Source of the DNA: Armillaria gallica
Lineage: Eukaryota; Basidiomycota; Agaricomycetes; Agaricales; Physalacriaceae
Length of the DNA: 64,000 nt
Direction of reading: 5' to 3'
Assembly (NCBI GenBank): GCA_037576215.1
Contig: JBANDB010000005.1
Span: 496,001-560,000, forward strand
Within the stretch, counting starts at the first letter, position 1. Every line of letters starts with the position of its first letter. Position numbers and translations under genes: made by a program. Positions 31,513 through 43,182 of the stretch are shown piece after piece. Under the pieces are notes generated by a model. The model had not been told where the DNA came from. It did no database searches and saw only the letters and a list, made by a program, of their open reading frames with translations.

Positions 31513-31671
31513 ATCTGCAAAAGATTACCAAAAAGTGCACATTCCGTAGTATGCAATGAGATAAAGAGAATTCGAACACCTGTAATAGCCATTCGACCCC
31601 TACATTCTGCAGTGCTGAGCACAACATACTCTTCCTTCCTGCTTCTCTGGAGGGGTTTTGAATTTGTACTA

Positions 31672-31764
31672 GAGAGTGAGGTGCTGTGTTCGCCGGGGAG
31701 GATGCGCACTGGTGGGGTGGTGCCGTTTAAGTGTGTTGGGTTGGAAGTATGGCGCATAGGGTAA
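31672..31764 (+). pseudogene. OXR1-like TLDc 3' fragment, copy D
   Basis: The last 30 codons of the TLDc ORF only: VLCSPGRMRTGG and VPFKCVGLEVWRIG to TAA. The text to its left (31,510-31,670) does not match the other copies. This is a truncated duplicate, probably carried with the adjacent repeat. Confidence 0.8.
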
Positions 31765-32331
31765 GCAAGGAGGTACCGGAATGTCGGCCCAGCACACCGG
31801 GTAGGTAGGTAGGTTGGGCCGGCAGGCCTGAAAAAAAAAAGTTGACCTCCCTTATTGGGGCCTAAAAACGACTTTTTGGGGGATGTTATAGATAAATTTT
31901 GATGTAATACATACCATGGTACATGATATTTACCTCTGAGAATATGATAATGGGTTTTCTAGACATCTTCGCCAGCACTCTTTGGCATCAATGCTTACTG
32001 CATCATGATGATGTCACACACCTTAACAAACCAAATTTGCAATATATGCCCAATAGAATACAGACTGTGTGTAAAAAAATCAGGATATCTATCAAACAGG
32101 TACTTCTGGGACAAAAATAGGCCAAAAAGCGTCAAAATGAGCCTAAATTAGGCAGAATGACATCATACAAGTCACGTGGAGGTAGGTACATCCAGCGCCG
32201 ATGCACAAAAATATTTAATCGACCCCATGTCTTTTTTTTCATATTCGGACCCCCTTGAGGGTAGGTCTTTAATTCTGATTTCAATGCGCTGCCCTCAATT
32301 GTTCATTCAGCCATTCATTGTGAGAAGTGTT
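31765..32331. other. AT-rich sequence, no gene
   Basis: Contains a run of ten A near 31,832 and no recognisable ORF. The phrase TCTTTAATTCTGATTTCAAT at 32,268-32,287 repeats the sequence that follows copies A and B of the OXR1 gene. Confidence 0.4.
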
Positions 32332-32400
32332 GCAGCACCAGAGCATAGTTGTTAATACGGCTCACCAGAGGTTCGATTCCTCCCTTGCATACATACTCTG
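32332..32400 (+). repeat. SINE-like tRNA-derived copy, family 2 (b)
   Basis: AGTTGTTAATACGGCTC, GAGGTTCGATTCCTC and CTTGCATACATACTC as in the other family-2 copies. The T-run is lost. Confidence 0.55.
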
Positions 32401-33077
32401 TATTGTCTGTGCACTATTATCCTCATAAACTCAGGAAACTTTTGCTTAGGAAGCAAAAAGAGATCGAACTATGTATTCAAACATTTCTTTTTCTACTTTC
32501 AACATGCACTAGGAGTGCCTTTTTGCCTACTTATTCTAAACTCAAGGAAGATAAACTGAGCATGAACGCAAGGGAAAATTTGTTCCACCCACAAAAACTG
32601 CCTATAAGTAGATTAGAATGCGACAATGAAGAACCAAGTGAAGTGTGAAGGGAAGAGAGGATAGCCGCGAGTAAGGGTCGGTTTGGAATAGTCGCGCATT
32701 TAACTTGTTCCCCGCACCATATCCTGCAAACTCTTTTTCTCAGCTGTAGTTGGAAGGCCTACTTCATTACTACTTCAAGGGTCTTATTTCTAGAAAAAAT
32801 AGATCTAGCTTCATGTTCCATAGGTAGGACATGGAGGGAGGGAAAATTGAATGCTCATGGGACTTTTGGGTGGCAGTGGGAATTCAAAATCCATCTAGCT
32901 GTGAGGAGGGGATAGATAGACTCATCATCCTGGGATGTAGGAATAGTATCGTTGAATGGTCATAGGGAAGGGGTTGGTATGCAAATATTTCCTGGATATC
33001 TTGGTCCATTGTTTTTGCTACAAGACTACTTCAAAATGACCATGAATTTGGACCACTTTTCTGCAGTGACATACATC

Positions 33078-33170
33078 GTGGATATGGCTCAGGCAAAATG
33101 GCTCACCGACCAAGGTGTAATGGGTTTGATTCCCCATATCCAAATTAGTAAGATGTATGAAGCTTTTTTT
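33078..33170 (+). repeat. SINE-like tRNA-derived copy, family 3 (b)
   Basis: GGATATGGCTCAGGC at the start and CCCATATCC after the B-box-like GGTTTGATTCC could pair as a 7-bp acceptor-like stem. A run of seven T lies at 33,164-33,170. The D-arm does not fold, so this is not a tRNA gene. Confidence 0.55.
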
Positions 33171-33765
33171 ATTTTATTTCAAGTGATTTATTGATTATTT
33201 CTGGGGGTACTATAAGCATTGTTTGAGGACAAAGTAACTGTAGAGGGTGTGGGGAAGCTTATTGGAAGGTCCCATGCTCCTGATCTGGCGTCGTTACTCC
33301 AATCAATATGTTGGCCAGGTGTGGGAAGAAAGAAGGGTTGTTCAAATACCCCCTCCCTTGGGACAAGCACACCCCTTGAAAGGGAGGGTTTCCCTATTTT
33401 GTTCCAAGTGGGGGTTTTCGTTAAGCACTTGACTCCCACCTCTCTCTACCTAGTAAAAACAGTTTCTCCCGTGAGTACTCAAATATGTGTGTGTCCCGAA
33501 CAAGGCTCTGGCCCTCTGGGACACTTGGGTAACCTAAATGGCTTTTCACACTGTCATCCCACACTCCATCTCCTCATGATGTACCTCTTGGTCGAAGCAA
33601 GTTACCATGATCATACTAATTTAGATTGCAGCGAACCTAGCATGGGTTTTGATGATGCCAAACATTTTACCATCTCTCAATGAGATCCAAGAACGATTTC
33701 ATAGCTGCAGTGGTTAATACACACCAAAGGAGGAGGTTTTCCATCTGACATCAACCATTTTTCCT

Positions 33766-33864
33766 GCAGTGCTAGAGCGTAGCAGTTAATACGCACTTCT
33801 GGCTGAAGGAACGGGTTCAATCCCCCCCTCATATTGATACATATTCCATATCATTCAAGTTTTT
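33766..33864 (+). repeat. SINE-like tRNA-derived copy, family 2 (c)
   Basis: AGCGTAGCAGTTAATACGC, B-box-like GGGTTCAATCCC, and TTTTT at 33,860-33,864, diverged from the other family-2 copies. Confidence 0.45.
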
Positions 33865-34916
33865 ATACCTCCTGTTCTGCCAGAAATCCGCATAATGTGT
33901 GATTTGATTTGTATCTCTCTGGCATTGTCTTAGCTTCCATGTACTTTCCTTTCTGATCCTCCATCTCTTGATATGTCTCCTTGTCGAGCGACAGATATAC
34001 TACATTTTAACTTTAACCCCATTTTTATTCTCGATGAACTGCATAGGGTCCGGGAGGGGAAACACATTTTCCAGCAAATTCCACTAAGCCTCCCTATAAA
34101 TTTACTAATCTCGCTAACCCAAGCTCTGGGACACCTTAATTATAATCTCCTTTCACATGATAGATACCAAGCTATGACCTTGCTTTCCAAACAGAGATTC
34201 GAGCAAGCCAATTAAGAGCTTGCAAGTTCATTTAGGAAAAAGAGACATCCATGCTGGCATCATATTATGGAGAGAAGGAGTCCAACATTGAGTGTCAGAT
34301 GACGTTACTCGTGCACTACCCATCTCCCACAGGAACTCAAGTATTACAACTCAAATACCAAAATTTTGAGCTCCAGGGCAGACCTGAGCATGAGGCTGTA
34401 TTTCCACTAAAAACCAAGCTGCCTATACCATTCGGGCACGTGGAGAGGAGGAGTCAAACCTTGACATTGCCTACTATATTGCTTGTCTCCAATCTGACTC
34501 CCTCTCTGGTCAGAGCTGAATGAATAAAAAGGGCCCAATCGATTAGATCTTTTGTGCAAGAGGAATTTAAATGCTTGTATCTACTATCACTGCAGCTGCA
34601 GAAAATATGGATCTTGGGCTGGGTCTTTGATTGAAGCTGATATATCACCACAGGAACGGGCGGTCAGTACATCACAGCTCACCTTCATGTATATACGCCA
34701 ATGTGGATTACTATCCACCCATTCTCAAAAAAAGAACAAACCTTTCTTCCTATACAAATTTGAGGAGTGCAACATAATCTTTCCAAGACTTACTACTTAC
34801 ATGGACATCAACAGTGACACAGATCTGAACAGCCCCATCAACTGAATGGTCATTTCTCAGCAAGCACTCATCTCTGATGGCGTGACATTATTTTTGCAGC
34901 AGAGGGCTGTCAGTAT

Positions 34917-35911
34917 GCTTCGATGATACGAGGAGTAGCTGCAGGGTGATGAACACCTTACTAGGTACATGTTGGCATCCATTTCATTTGGTACCTTGCA
35001 GTTCATCTTCATCCAGATGTCCTTTAGTCAACATGAATCCCTGCTTAATCCTAGTGTAGACGCGACACATCAGCAGGGCATCTGTGGGTCTGCCAATTGG
35101 CCCAAACGTGACCATAGGCTGAAGGATGACCACGTATACAGCTGGTACATATTTGTCTCATTCTCCTTCTATCTTTCTTTAGCTAACTATCATTGAATAG
35201 ACCTGGATCATACCGTCAAGGGAGCCCCAAAGATGTGTAACTGGGACAGCCAGAAGTGTTTAATGAAGGTATGCATATTCATCTTAAGTTTCTCTGGTGC
35301 CTCATGGAATAAACCTTGCATAGAACCCGTAATACAGGCCTAGCATCGGCAGAGCATGTGCAATGTCTCTGTGTAAGTGATTATCCACTCCCTTCCATCC
35401 TTGCTGCTCATCCTCATTCTCAGCATCTTGCAATGACACCAATATTGCTCCGAGACGAAGTATCTCCTTCCCATGAGCAAGCGCAAGTCATCCTCTTGCC
35501 TGCACTTATCCTTCGCCAGTGCGGATGTCCAAGATGAGCTAAGCGACTGTAAGGTTCGTTTTCTGTTTTGTGGGGGACACTAGTTGATATCCAGCTTGTG
35601 TATAGGTCTCAGCGGCCTCAACATTGCTCCAAGATGATGGATCTTCTTCCGGTGAGCACAGGTAAATGATCTTCTGTAATCCAATGCTTCCAGTACTTAT
35701 TCTTTGTCAGTTCCTTCCTGGAACGATGTCCATGACAATCGAATGGCTGTAAGTTTCATTTAACTTGTTTTCTGTCTCGTGGGAGGATCACAATTGATCT
35801 CTGTTTCGTTTGTAGGTTGCTAGATACAGGCCATGGACGTCGATTATATGTTTCGATGTCCCGCAAACCGGGTAGGTCATCATTTAGGATATTCTTTCTG
35901 CTGTGTTGGAC
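34917..35911 (+). repeat. Duplicated segment R1, copy a
   Basis: Collinear with 48,974-49,970 over about 1 kb (for example CCTTACTAGGTA, GCATCGGCAGAGCATGTGCA, GATGAGCTAAGCGACTGTAA in both). Exon/intron-like borders occur in both copies, so the segment may contain pieces of a decayed gene; none is recognised. Confidence 0.8.
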
Positions 35912-37442
35912 GAGGCTATACTGTCCATATTATGCAGAGTGGCCCTGTAGTTACAGTGCAGCCCAGTATGCAGAGTTTTCTGTAACTAAAGGCCAGCTGC
36001 AGAGTATGCAGAGCGTCGCTCTTCTGACTTTGCATACTCAAGGTCCTGTATATTTCCAAGTTCTAGTTGCATCACAATATTCACCCCTCCCCGTCCACTC
36101 CCCCAGACCCCCTCCCCCCCACTCGCCCGCTGTTGATACACTTGGTATCAGGCTACCCGTAGATTTTGTGATTTTCTATCAAATAGCGCAGTCTACAAGT
36201 GGTACAGAGAGCTATAGTGAAGGCTTTACACTGATAGCTAGTATACTACATAAGATAGTGAGCAGTACAGTGTCAGAATGGACTTAGAAGCGACATCTAG
36301 ATGAGTCAACTCTATAAGCCTTCAACATTGAATGCTACTCCCTGCCCAAAACAAGACTATTTACAGTCGGAACCAAGGGACACATCAAGATGAGATACAA
36401 ACAATAAAGCAGATCACAGAAGGACTAGATTACTCATCATCTCGATGACTTGAATAAACCTAGAAAAGGATTGCTAAGTCCACAACAATACACACAGTAA
36501 AATGAACTTAGTCTAGAACACGACTAAACCTAGGAATAACTGAATAACCGACGCTTGGTGCCGAGATAGCTAATGATCGTGCAGTGATCGAAGCAAATAC
36601 AATCTCGGTCTGACAATTGATCACGATTGGTGGTTACATCCTCGAAATACTGTGCAATTTGTAGTATTGAATAGGAATCCATGTGGCAAGGCATGAAGGA
36701 GAAGCAAGGAGTTCCTACGGACCATTAGGACACTCCTCGGCAATAGAATGACCACTAGTCATTCCGCCCCACTGAATAGAAACCTCGGAATGGCGCAATC
36801 CTTGTAAATTAATTACTCATCGTTTGTATTGATACCCAAAGCTCATACCATAATTACTTTTAGATACAAGCTCCTATACCTAGACCAGAAATCATATAAA
36901 TTAGCAGCGACTAGATGCATAATGGCAGGAAAGCATTCCCCCATGTTTGTGCTAGTAGCCTTATAGCTACCCAATCAATCACTGGTTTTAAATTGCATAT
37001 CCTCGACTGAAGTGAATTAAGTTTACCAAGTCAACCCCAAAAGGGCAGCTATAAGTAATCTAGAAGAACTAAGTAGGAAGAAGAGTTGTCCCCGTGTTTG
37101 TGCCTTGCTAGTTAATTGAACTGCTCCGCATACAAAGGCCTCGTGCTAAGTCGACCACAGACCAAAGACATTGCCTAGTTGAAGTGAAATAAGCCCTAGA
37201 ACGCTTTAAGTTCAAACAGTTAATGAGTCAGTGTACTCTAGAGTCTTGTACTCTTTGCAAGTCTCATACTTGAAGCCAGGACCTGTGTGTTCTTTGTAGA
37301 GTCTGTGTACTCTTTGTAGAACTTCGGTTCTTTGTTGCAAGTGTGTGTGCTTGTGTTGTAATCGAGTCTGTGTACTCCAGAGCAATTACGCTCTTTGTAG
37401 ACCTCTAGGTCTTTGATTGTTCGATTGTTAAAGCTTCCCTAG

Positions 37443-37730
37443 TTAAAGCCTTACCAGCTCTTCTAGACGAAGTTGTTTCGAGTCTAAGCCACTCAAATTA
37501 TACCTTACAAACCCCCCATGTTCATATACCTCACTATTGCGATTAGTGTATCTCATGTAAACACTTCTAGACTTGAATCGAAGTTGTTTTAAAGCAAAAC
37601 CCAATTGATTATCGAAATCTACATACACCACGAGTGCTTCTATCGTACTCACCCTCGAACTTAATATTGGTGATTGTGTGTGTTGATGTGCTTGGTGACG
37701 GCGAGTGGCAAATGGACTAGAGGCTGGCAA
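37443..37730 (-). other. 95-codon ORF of unknown nature
   Basis: MPASSPFATRRHQAHQHTQ to LRLEELVRL. The piece STIEALV corresponds to GAGTACGATAGAAGCACT, whose inverted copy lies at 37,801-37,818. No family recognised; it could be element-coded or chance. Confidence 0.25.
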
Positions 37731-37867
37731 TGAACACCAACAACACTAAACCAATCACTAACTCTACACTTATCACCAATGTATTGAATTCGGGCGTTTC
37801 GAGTACGATAGAAGCACTCTGCAGACTTCAATAATCAAGGAAAGTTGTTTAAAGATGTTTTATTTCA

Positions 37868-39105
37868 TTACTAGTGAGCTATACAAGCGTACTACTCGCA
37901 CTAGTGGGGTTGGTAAGACACAATTGGATGAATAGTGACTCGGCTTGAGCTACTGTGCTCGCTCTGACTGGGACTGCTTCGAACTAGTGGCTCTCTTGGC
38001 CCTATAATGTCTTACAAGTGAATAAACACTTGACTAGTCGCTTTCTAGGCAGACTAGTGGCGCTCTTGGCCTAAGAGTAATACTTTAAACTTCGAGAACT
38101 CGCTTGAACTAACTTCGAAACACTCTTGGCCTTTGCAGGACACAAAAGATTGCTCTAAGACACTTCTATTCACTCAATGCTATGGGTAACTTAGTGACTA
38201 GTAGCCGCTTCATCGAGGTTAAGCACAAAAGCCTTTAATTGGGGCACTAGATACTGACTAGTAGGTGACAATTGCGGGGATGGCTTGCCTCTGCCATGTG
38301 TGTGCCTATTCTACTACTTATATACTGACAAACAAGGTATGATCAAGATATAAATAACTGACTAGAGGGGTATTATTGATAAGGATTTCTTGGCTAGTCA
38401 CAAATAATGGTGAATAATCATGCAATAGTTGGCCTAGAAGCGGTCGCTTGCTGACTAGTGAGCCTAGGAGTTCCGCTAGCAGTTGTATTCCATGCCCTGG
38501 GCCCAGCGACGCTCCACTAGTGTCAAGGATAAATGACTAGCCAGGCGAGCATGCCTGTAACAGCTGTTGATCGTGATCAAAGGCACAGCCCAGCTATTCT
38601 AGTACCAATCGCAATGGATCTGTATCGCACTAGTCGGATCTGCCACAAGGTTAATCTGTTGCTAATTCATTTCTAAGTCCTGTTTCAAGATTGCCGCATG
38701 ACTAGTTAACCTGACTTAGGCGTTTATGCCCATATTGGCTTGCTAGTGACCGAACTTCATGAGATTTGTGTCCTCTACTTCTTGTTTGGTGCGCTAGTCA
38801 CGTTACTTGTCCACTAGTGGCCGTATTCACTTAGCCCTGTTAGCATTCAAGTTACTAGTATGGCCAGCTGGTAGATTTAACCCACTAGTGGTATCGCATC
38901 TAAGTCCTGGCTCTACTAGTCGCATACTAGTCAAACTATCAGCTCGAAGCCTCAGCTATAGTCCTCTAAGTATCACTAATGTAAGATAGATATGCAATAG
39001 TATTATTATAAAATTGCAAAATCTAGGTGTGAATGCATAGATGGTGTATCAGTGTGTGTGTGTGTGATTTAGTATCTAGATTGATGATCTAGACACTAGT
39101 TTCAT
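37868..39105. repeat. ACTAGT-dense block
   Basis: Seventeen ACTAGT hexamers by eye count in 1.24 kb, plus further CTAGTC/CTAGTG variants. CTCTTGGCC is also repeated (near 37,993, 38,073 and 38,133). No coding content is seen. Confidence 0.85.
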
Positions 39106-39712
39106 TTGCACGCTGCCCGTTACCGAGCACATCACCATAAATAGAACAATATTCTCATTTTACTCTCTTGATCTCCCGACAATATTCAGTCTCATTGCCT
39201 ATCTCTAATGACACATCCTGCAAATGGAATTCAACAGTATGACCATCTAAAGCCATTACATTATGCAAATGTGCTCTGCATAGCACAGTAAACCAGAGTA
39301 TGCATACCCATCCGCACCCAATCACCGTAGAAAATGTCATTCCTACAGGATGCATACTCATATGCACTGGGAAATCTCTATATTAAGCGCTCCTCTCCTT
39401 GTTATGTGTTGTTGCTCCCTGCTTCAACACCATGCCCTTCAATATGGACTCATTCCATTATCATCAGTATAACAGAAAAGTTGGGGATGGTTCTCAGTAC
39501 ATGTTGAAATACCGAATACGCCATGCTTCCAATGGCCGTTACTTATCATTCCGCTCCTTTCCGTAGTATAACAATAGTATAATTCTATTTTTAGTAGTAT
39601 ATAAAGTAGTGTACCTTGCAATTGAGCCCCTTGCACATTTGCAAGGGTTCCTTGCTTATCCCGGAGTCCCCACTAGTCACCAACTTGAGCTGTTTGTACT
39701 TAGCATAATCCA

Positions 39713-39826
39713 ACAGTACAGAGGCTATACCATCCATATTATGCAGAGTTGCCCTATAGTTACAGTGCGGCCCAGTATGCAGAGCATCATGCACAACTGC
39801 AACCAACTCTGCATACTCAATATAGT
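39713..39826 (+). repeat. Internal copy of the 35,912 terminal repeat
   Basis: GAGGCTATAC, CATATTATGCAGAGTTGCCC and TAGTTACAGTGC match the left end of the 6.3-kb insertion in the same orientation. It suggests nesting or an internal duplication. Confidence 0.7.
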
Positions 39827-40605
39827 ATTCCCAATCTGATAGGCTCGCAATCTTGGACAAAATATTTATGATAGTGGATAGTATAATCTGTTTTTTTGGA
39901 TATAGAATGTGAGTTGGTACAATATATGATGACTCCATAAGCTTCTTTCTCAATGCATGTAGGACTAGTGAAAGAAAAATGTTTCGAGCTGATTTCTGGA
40001 ATTTGCCGGACAGCCCCTAAATCACTCACAGTGACCAATGGGTCGCAATTGTATAGTCCATGAAGCTCTTCCAGCCCTCAAATTTTTAATAGATAGTGTC
40101 TATTAGTATTCATATATTATACAGGTTTTTTTCATCTGCATTCTGTATCTGATTCAAAGATAAATATAAATAATATCAAATGCAACACATCCTTCACCCC
40201 ACAGTACACATTCAAATGAGAATACAGAGTCTATAAAGGGTACTTCACCTATTCTTTGTAGTACATATCTGAAAAGACACCTACCCTGAGCCTCCAACAC
40301 AATTTTGTTTCGGTGAGACGATCAGATGAAAGTGTACCAAAGGAGAACATGAACATACATTTTCCAAGCAATGAAATGAATAACGAGGCTTATATAAGTG
40401 GATCTCTGTAAATCAGAAGCATGTTTGGACAGCATAAAACATAACCTTGCATATGCACTTCATCTAATCCTTGGTGATGGTATGTGGAACTGTGTAAAAT
40501 GGATATACTGTAACAAATGACCCAAAATGCAGTTTATGATATGTGAAACACATATTAATCAAGGCTGGGAAGCATTTCATACCCAAAAAACTATATACAT
40601 ATGCT

Positions 40606-40840
40606 CTACACTGCCATAATACTACATTCCGATGATTTTTGAGGCCACAGAAGGGACAAATCGAGCAGAGGATGCATCCTGAGCATGTATTCCACTTGCT
40701 CAATTGCTCCGGTCCATGAAACCGCAGTGATCGAGTGGCTGTGCCACTTCTTTTCTGCTTCTTTCCCTTGTCTTTCCCTCACCATACACCTATCGCAAAG
40801 TTCCCTGTCCGCCTCCCTTGCCCATTTCAATGGGGCTAAA
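40606..40840 (-). other. Cys/Arg-rich coding-like fragment
   Basis: Minus-strand ORF MKWAREADRELCDRCMVRER, then HSHSITAVSWTGAIEQVEYM and HPLLDLSLLWPQK. The C-x-x-C segment and amphipathic helices look like the C-terminal end of a host protein, possibly an F-box or BTB type, but I cannot assign it. Confidence 0.3.
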
Positions 40841-42116
40841 GTATATTTTACTATCTGTCATGCCAACTCAACCTTCATAGATACTTTTGATGCTTCGGTA
40901 ACCCCTAAACAGCTGGCATGCGTAAGCCCTCACATGAGGTAGCATTATTAGCTCCATCCCAGATGATGAAGAACACTGCCACCACATTTACCAGTGACTA
41001 CAATGCCCACCAATGCCTGCTGCAACCATGATGCACAATCCTATTTCTGTTATGGCCCACCCCAGCATTCCCACATCGAAATCGGGGCCAATCTGTGTTG
41101 ACCCCAGCTTGCAAATGCATTAACGATACTAGGTCCGACCTGAAAAACAACATCGACCCCCATCTGCAACCAGGAAAGCGACACACACCCAACAACGACA
41201 ATGACAACGGTCACGATGGCAACAGTGATAGCGTGAGGGGTGGGGAGGCTTCAAGCATGAAGCAGAATGTTACAAAGTCATAGCCGAGGTATGGAGGGGA
41301 AGGTGAGGGTGTGCCGGAGAGGTGCAAATGGTCAGATGGGTGCAAGCCAGGCGGGATGTGGACGGCGGGCGACACCGACAACATGCACACCTTTTTAGGC
41401 ATTATGTATAGAAGGAAGGCTCAAGGTTGTGATGAGTGTGTCGACATTCATGGCTATGCAACCATGGGTAACCCCACCACTACCCGCCGCCTGGCATCAT
41501 CACTGTTATGTGCCTAATCCCTATCCCAACACACACATTCTGCTCCATGTCTCACCCTTTTCAGCAGCGCACCCATGTCCTCGCAGTCCCCATTTTTGAC
41601 TATACCTGATAGTGATGACCACTGTTGACGCATACAGCCCACCGTGCCCACCTACCAGCACATATTTTATTGTTAATTATATATATTCAAATATGTATCT
41701 ACTTATCTTCTTATTTAATGAGACAAGATTATCGTAATATGTGGCCAGGGAGGTAAAGGGGACAAGTTGCATGGAAAAATGTGGTCAGAGACTACATGCA
41801 TGGTCCTATCATTAGTTGTGACATGAAGGACAGGCTGACAGCCCTACTATAGTTATTGGAGAAATTGTACTTACGCTTGCCTGATAACTACTGGAAAAAT
41901 TAAATTTACCTGTCAGGATAGGTTGCGCTATTTGTTCTCTTGATGGTCAATCCCTTTTAGGCAGGTGTCAGGAGGATGATGAGAAGATGTCTCCCCATTG
42001 CTTGCAATGATGACAGTGAGGTGGAATGGCAGAAGGATAGATGAATACGTAATTGTTTTCTAGAAGTATGCAGAGTGGGTTTCTTGGGTATGCAGAGCGC
42101 ATCTGTCAATGCCACT
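40841..42116. other. No recognisable gene
   Basis: Interior of the 6.3-kb insertion. Short ORFs only; 41,160-41,230 is rich in GACAACGGT-like words. Nothing supportable as a gene. Confidence 0.3.
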
Positions 42117-42206
42117 GTCCTGTAGTTACAGGAAACTCTGCATACCAGCTTGCACTGTAACTACAGGGCCACTCTGCATACTATGGACAATAAAGGTTGG
42201 TTAGAC

Positions 42207-43182
42207 TGATATTTTCTCAGTCAAGGCCTCCAGTTTTTCAAGGGAAAAACCCTGCAGAGCCAACATCACGCAAGAATACACTGTAAGCGACTTGTTGAAG
42301 AAATTTCCATGTCTCAAAGTACTAATTTCTCTTCAGATTGAACTCCAGGAATCCTGACATCAAAACCTTGCGGAGCCAAACTCACCGAACGAGTGAGGAA
42401 GTTTTTGTGTATGAAAGGAGGCTTACTCACCTCCCTAGATAGACCTATTTGGGGCAGAGAATTGGGCCTTGCAAAATCGGTGGTAAGTGGGCTTTTACTT
42501 TGAAGTCTCTTCATGATTGCCTTGCTGATATTTTCGTGTTTCGTGTTCTAGTCCAAAAAAGGGACATGAAATCGTAGAACAAAGCCTCACGGAGCTGAAG
42601 CCAAGTAAGCAATTCTTTGAGCATGGTTCGGCATGGTTACTGATACTGAATTTCAGATTTCTGTGACTTGTTTCGCTGTGAGCTTTGCACAAAATGCTGC
42701 AGAATCATGTCAGGTATGTTCGTATCATGATTTTCTTTCTAGTACTAACTTGGAATCTCTAATACAGCATGTGGATGAATCAAAAATAAGATGGAAGAAA
42801 CAGCCAGTGAGTTTTGAAGAACTTTGAATAGTTTCCTCAGGTTCACAGTGGAAACAGACATTTCTAACAGACTTTTTGCTTGACCTTTGCATGTAATTAT
42901 GAGGAGAGGTCCCTAGCATTGACGGCGGGGTCCTAGTTGTGTGAATAGCCGTCTTTGGAAGGTCCCAAGACTGGCTATTCTTTTATGATCCTGAGAGAGG
43001 GAAATGGAGGGTGTGTTTCTGCTATTTCGGAGGGAGTACATAATCTCCAGACCTCTATTTATGGGTCGCTTGCGAAATTGTTCAGTTGTGAAAATAAATA
43101 GCCATTTATATTCCTGAAATCCATTCTCAATGACACCATTATGAGGTCATGACATGCACAGGAAGTCCATCAATTACTCCCC
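42207..43182 (+). repeat. Duplicated segment R2, copy a
   Basis: Collinear with 49,971-50,948: TGATATTTTCTCAGTCAA at both starts, AAAAACCCTGCAGAG, AGGAAGTTTTTGT, GGAGAGGTCCCTAGCATTGA. It leads directly into the OXR1-like ORF start in both copies. No gene of its own is recognised. Confidence 0.8.

Larger units (their letters stand above)
32401..34916. repeat. Repeat-rich stretch without recognised genes
   Basis: Holds family 3 (33,078-33,170) and family 2 (33,766-33,864) SINE-like copies and a diverged copy of the 44.6-kb repeat at 34,250-34,470. Short ORFs here have no recognisable content. Confidence 0.4.
35912..42199. mobile_element. 6.3-kb insertion with ~80-bp terminal inverted repeats
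   Basis: At 49,970 segments R1 and R2 are contiguous, while here they are separated by 6,288 bp. The left end (35,912-about 35,996) and the reverse complement of the right end (about 42,117-42,199) share TGTCCATA, TATGCAGAGTGGCCCTGTAG and TTACAGTGCA, followed by TATGCAGAG and CTGTAACTA. The flanks GTTGGAC (35,905-35,911) and GTTAGAC (42,200-42,206) look like an aged target duplication of 7-8 bp, which would fit a hAT-like element. No transposase is recognisable inside. The interior holds an ACTAGT-rich block, direct repeats of CTGTGTACTCTTTGTAG near 37,280 and a third copy of the end sequence at 39,713-39,826. It may be a composite. Confidence 0.7.

Noticed and set aside
33078..33150. Possible tRNA gene (7-bp pairing GGATATG/CATATCC)
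   Set aside because: No D-arm or anticodon arm folds and the B-box has a mismatch; it matches another copy at 31.4 kb, so it is a SINE-like repeat.
39040..39070. GT microsatellite
   Set aside because: Real but very short (about eight GT), not informative on its own.
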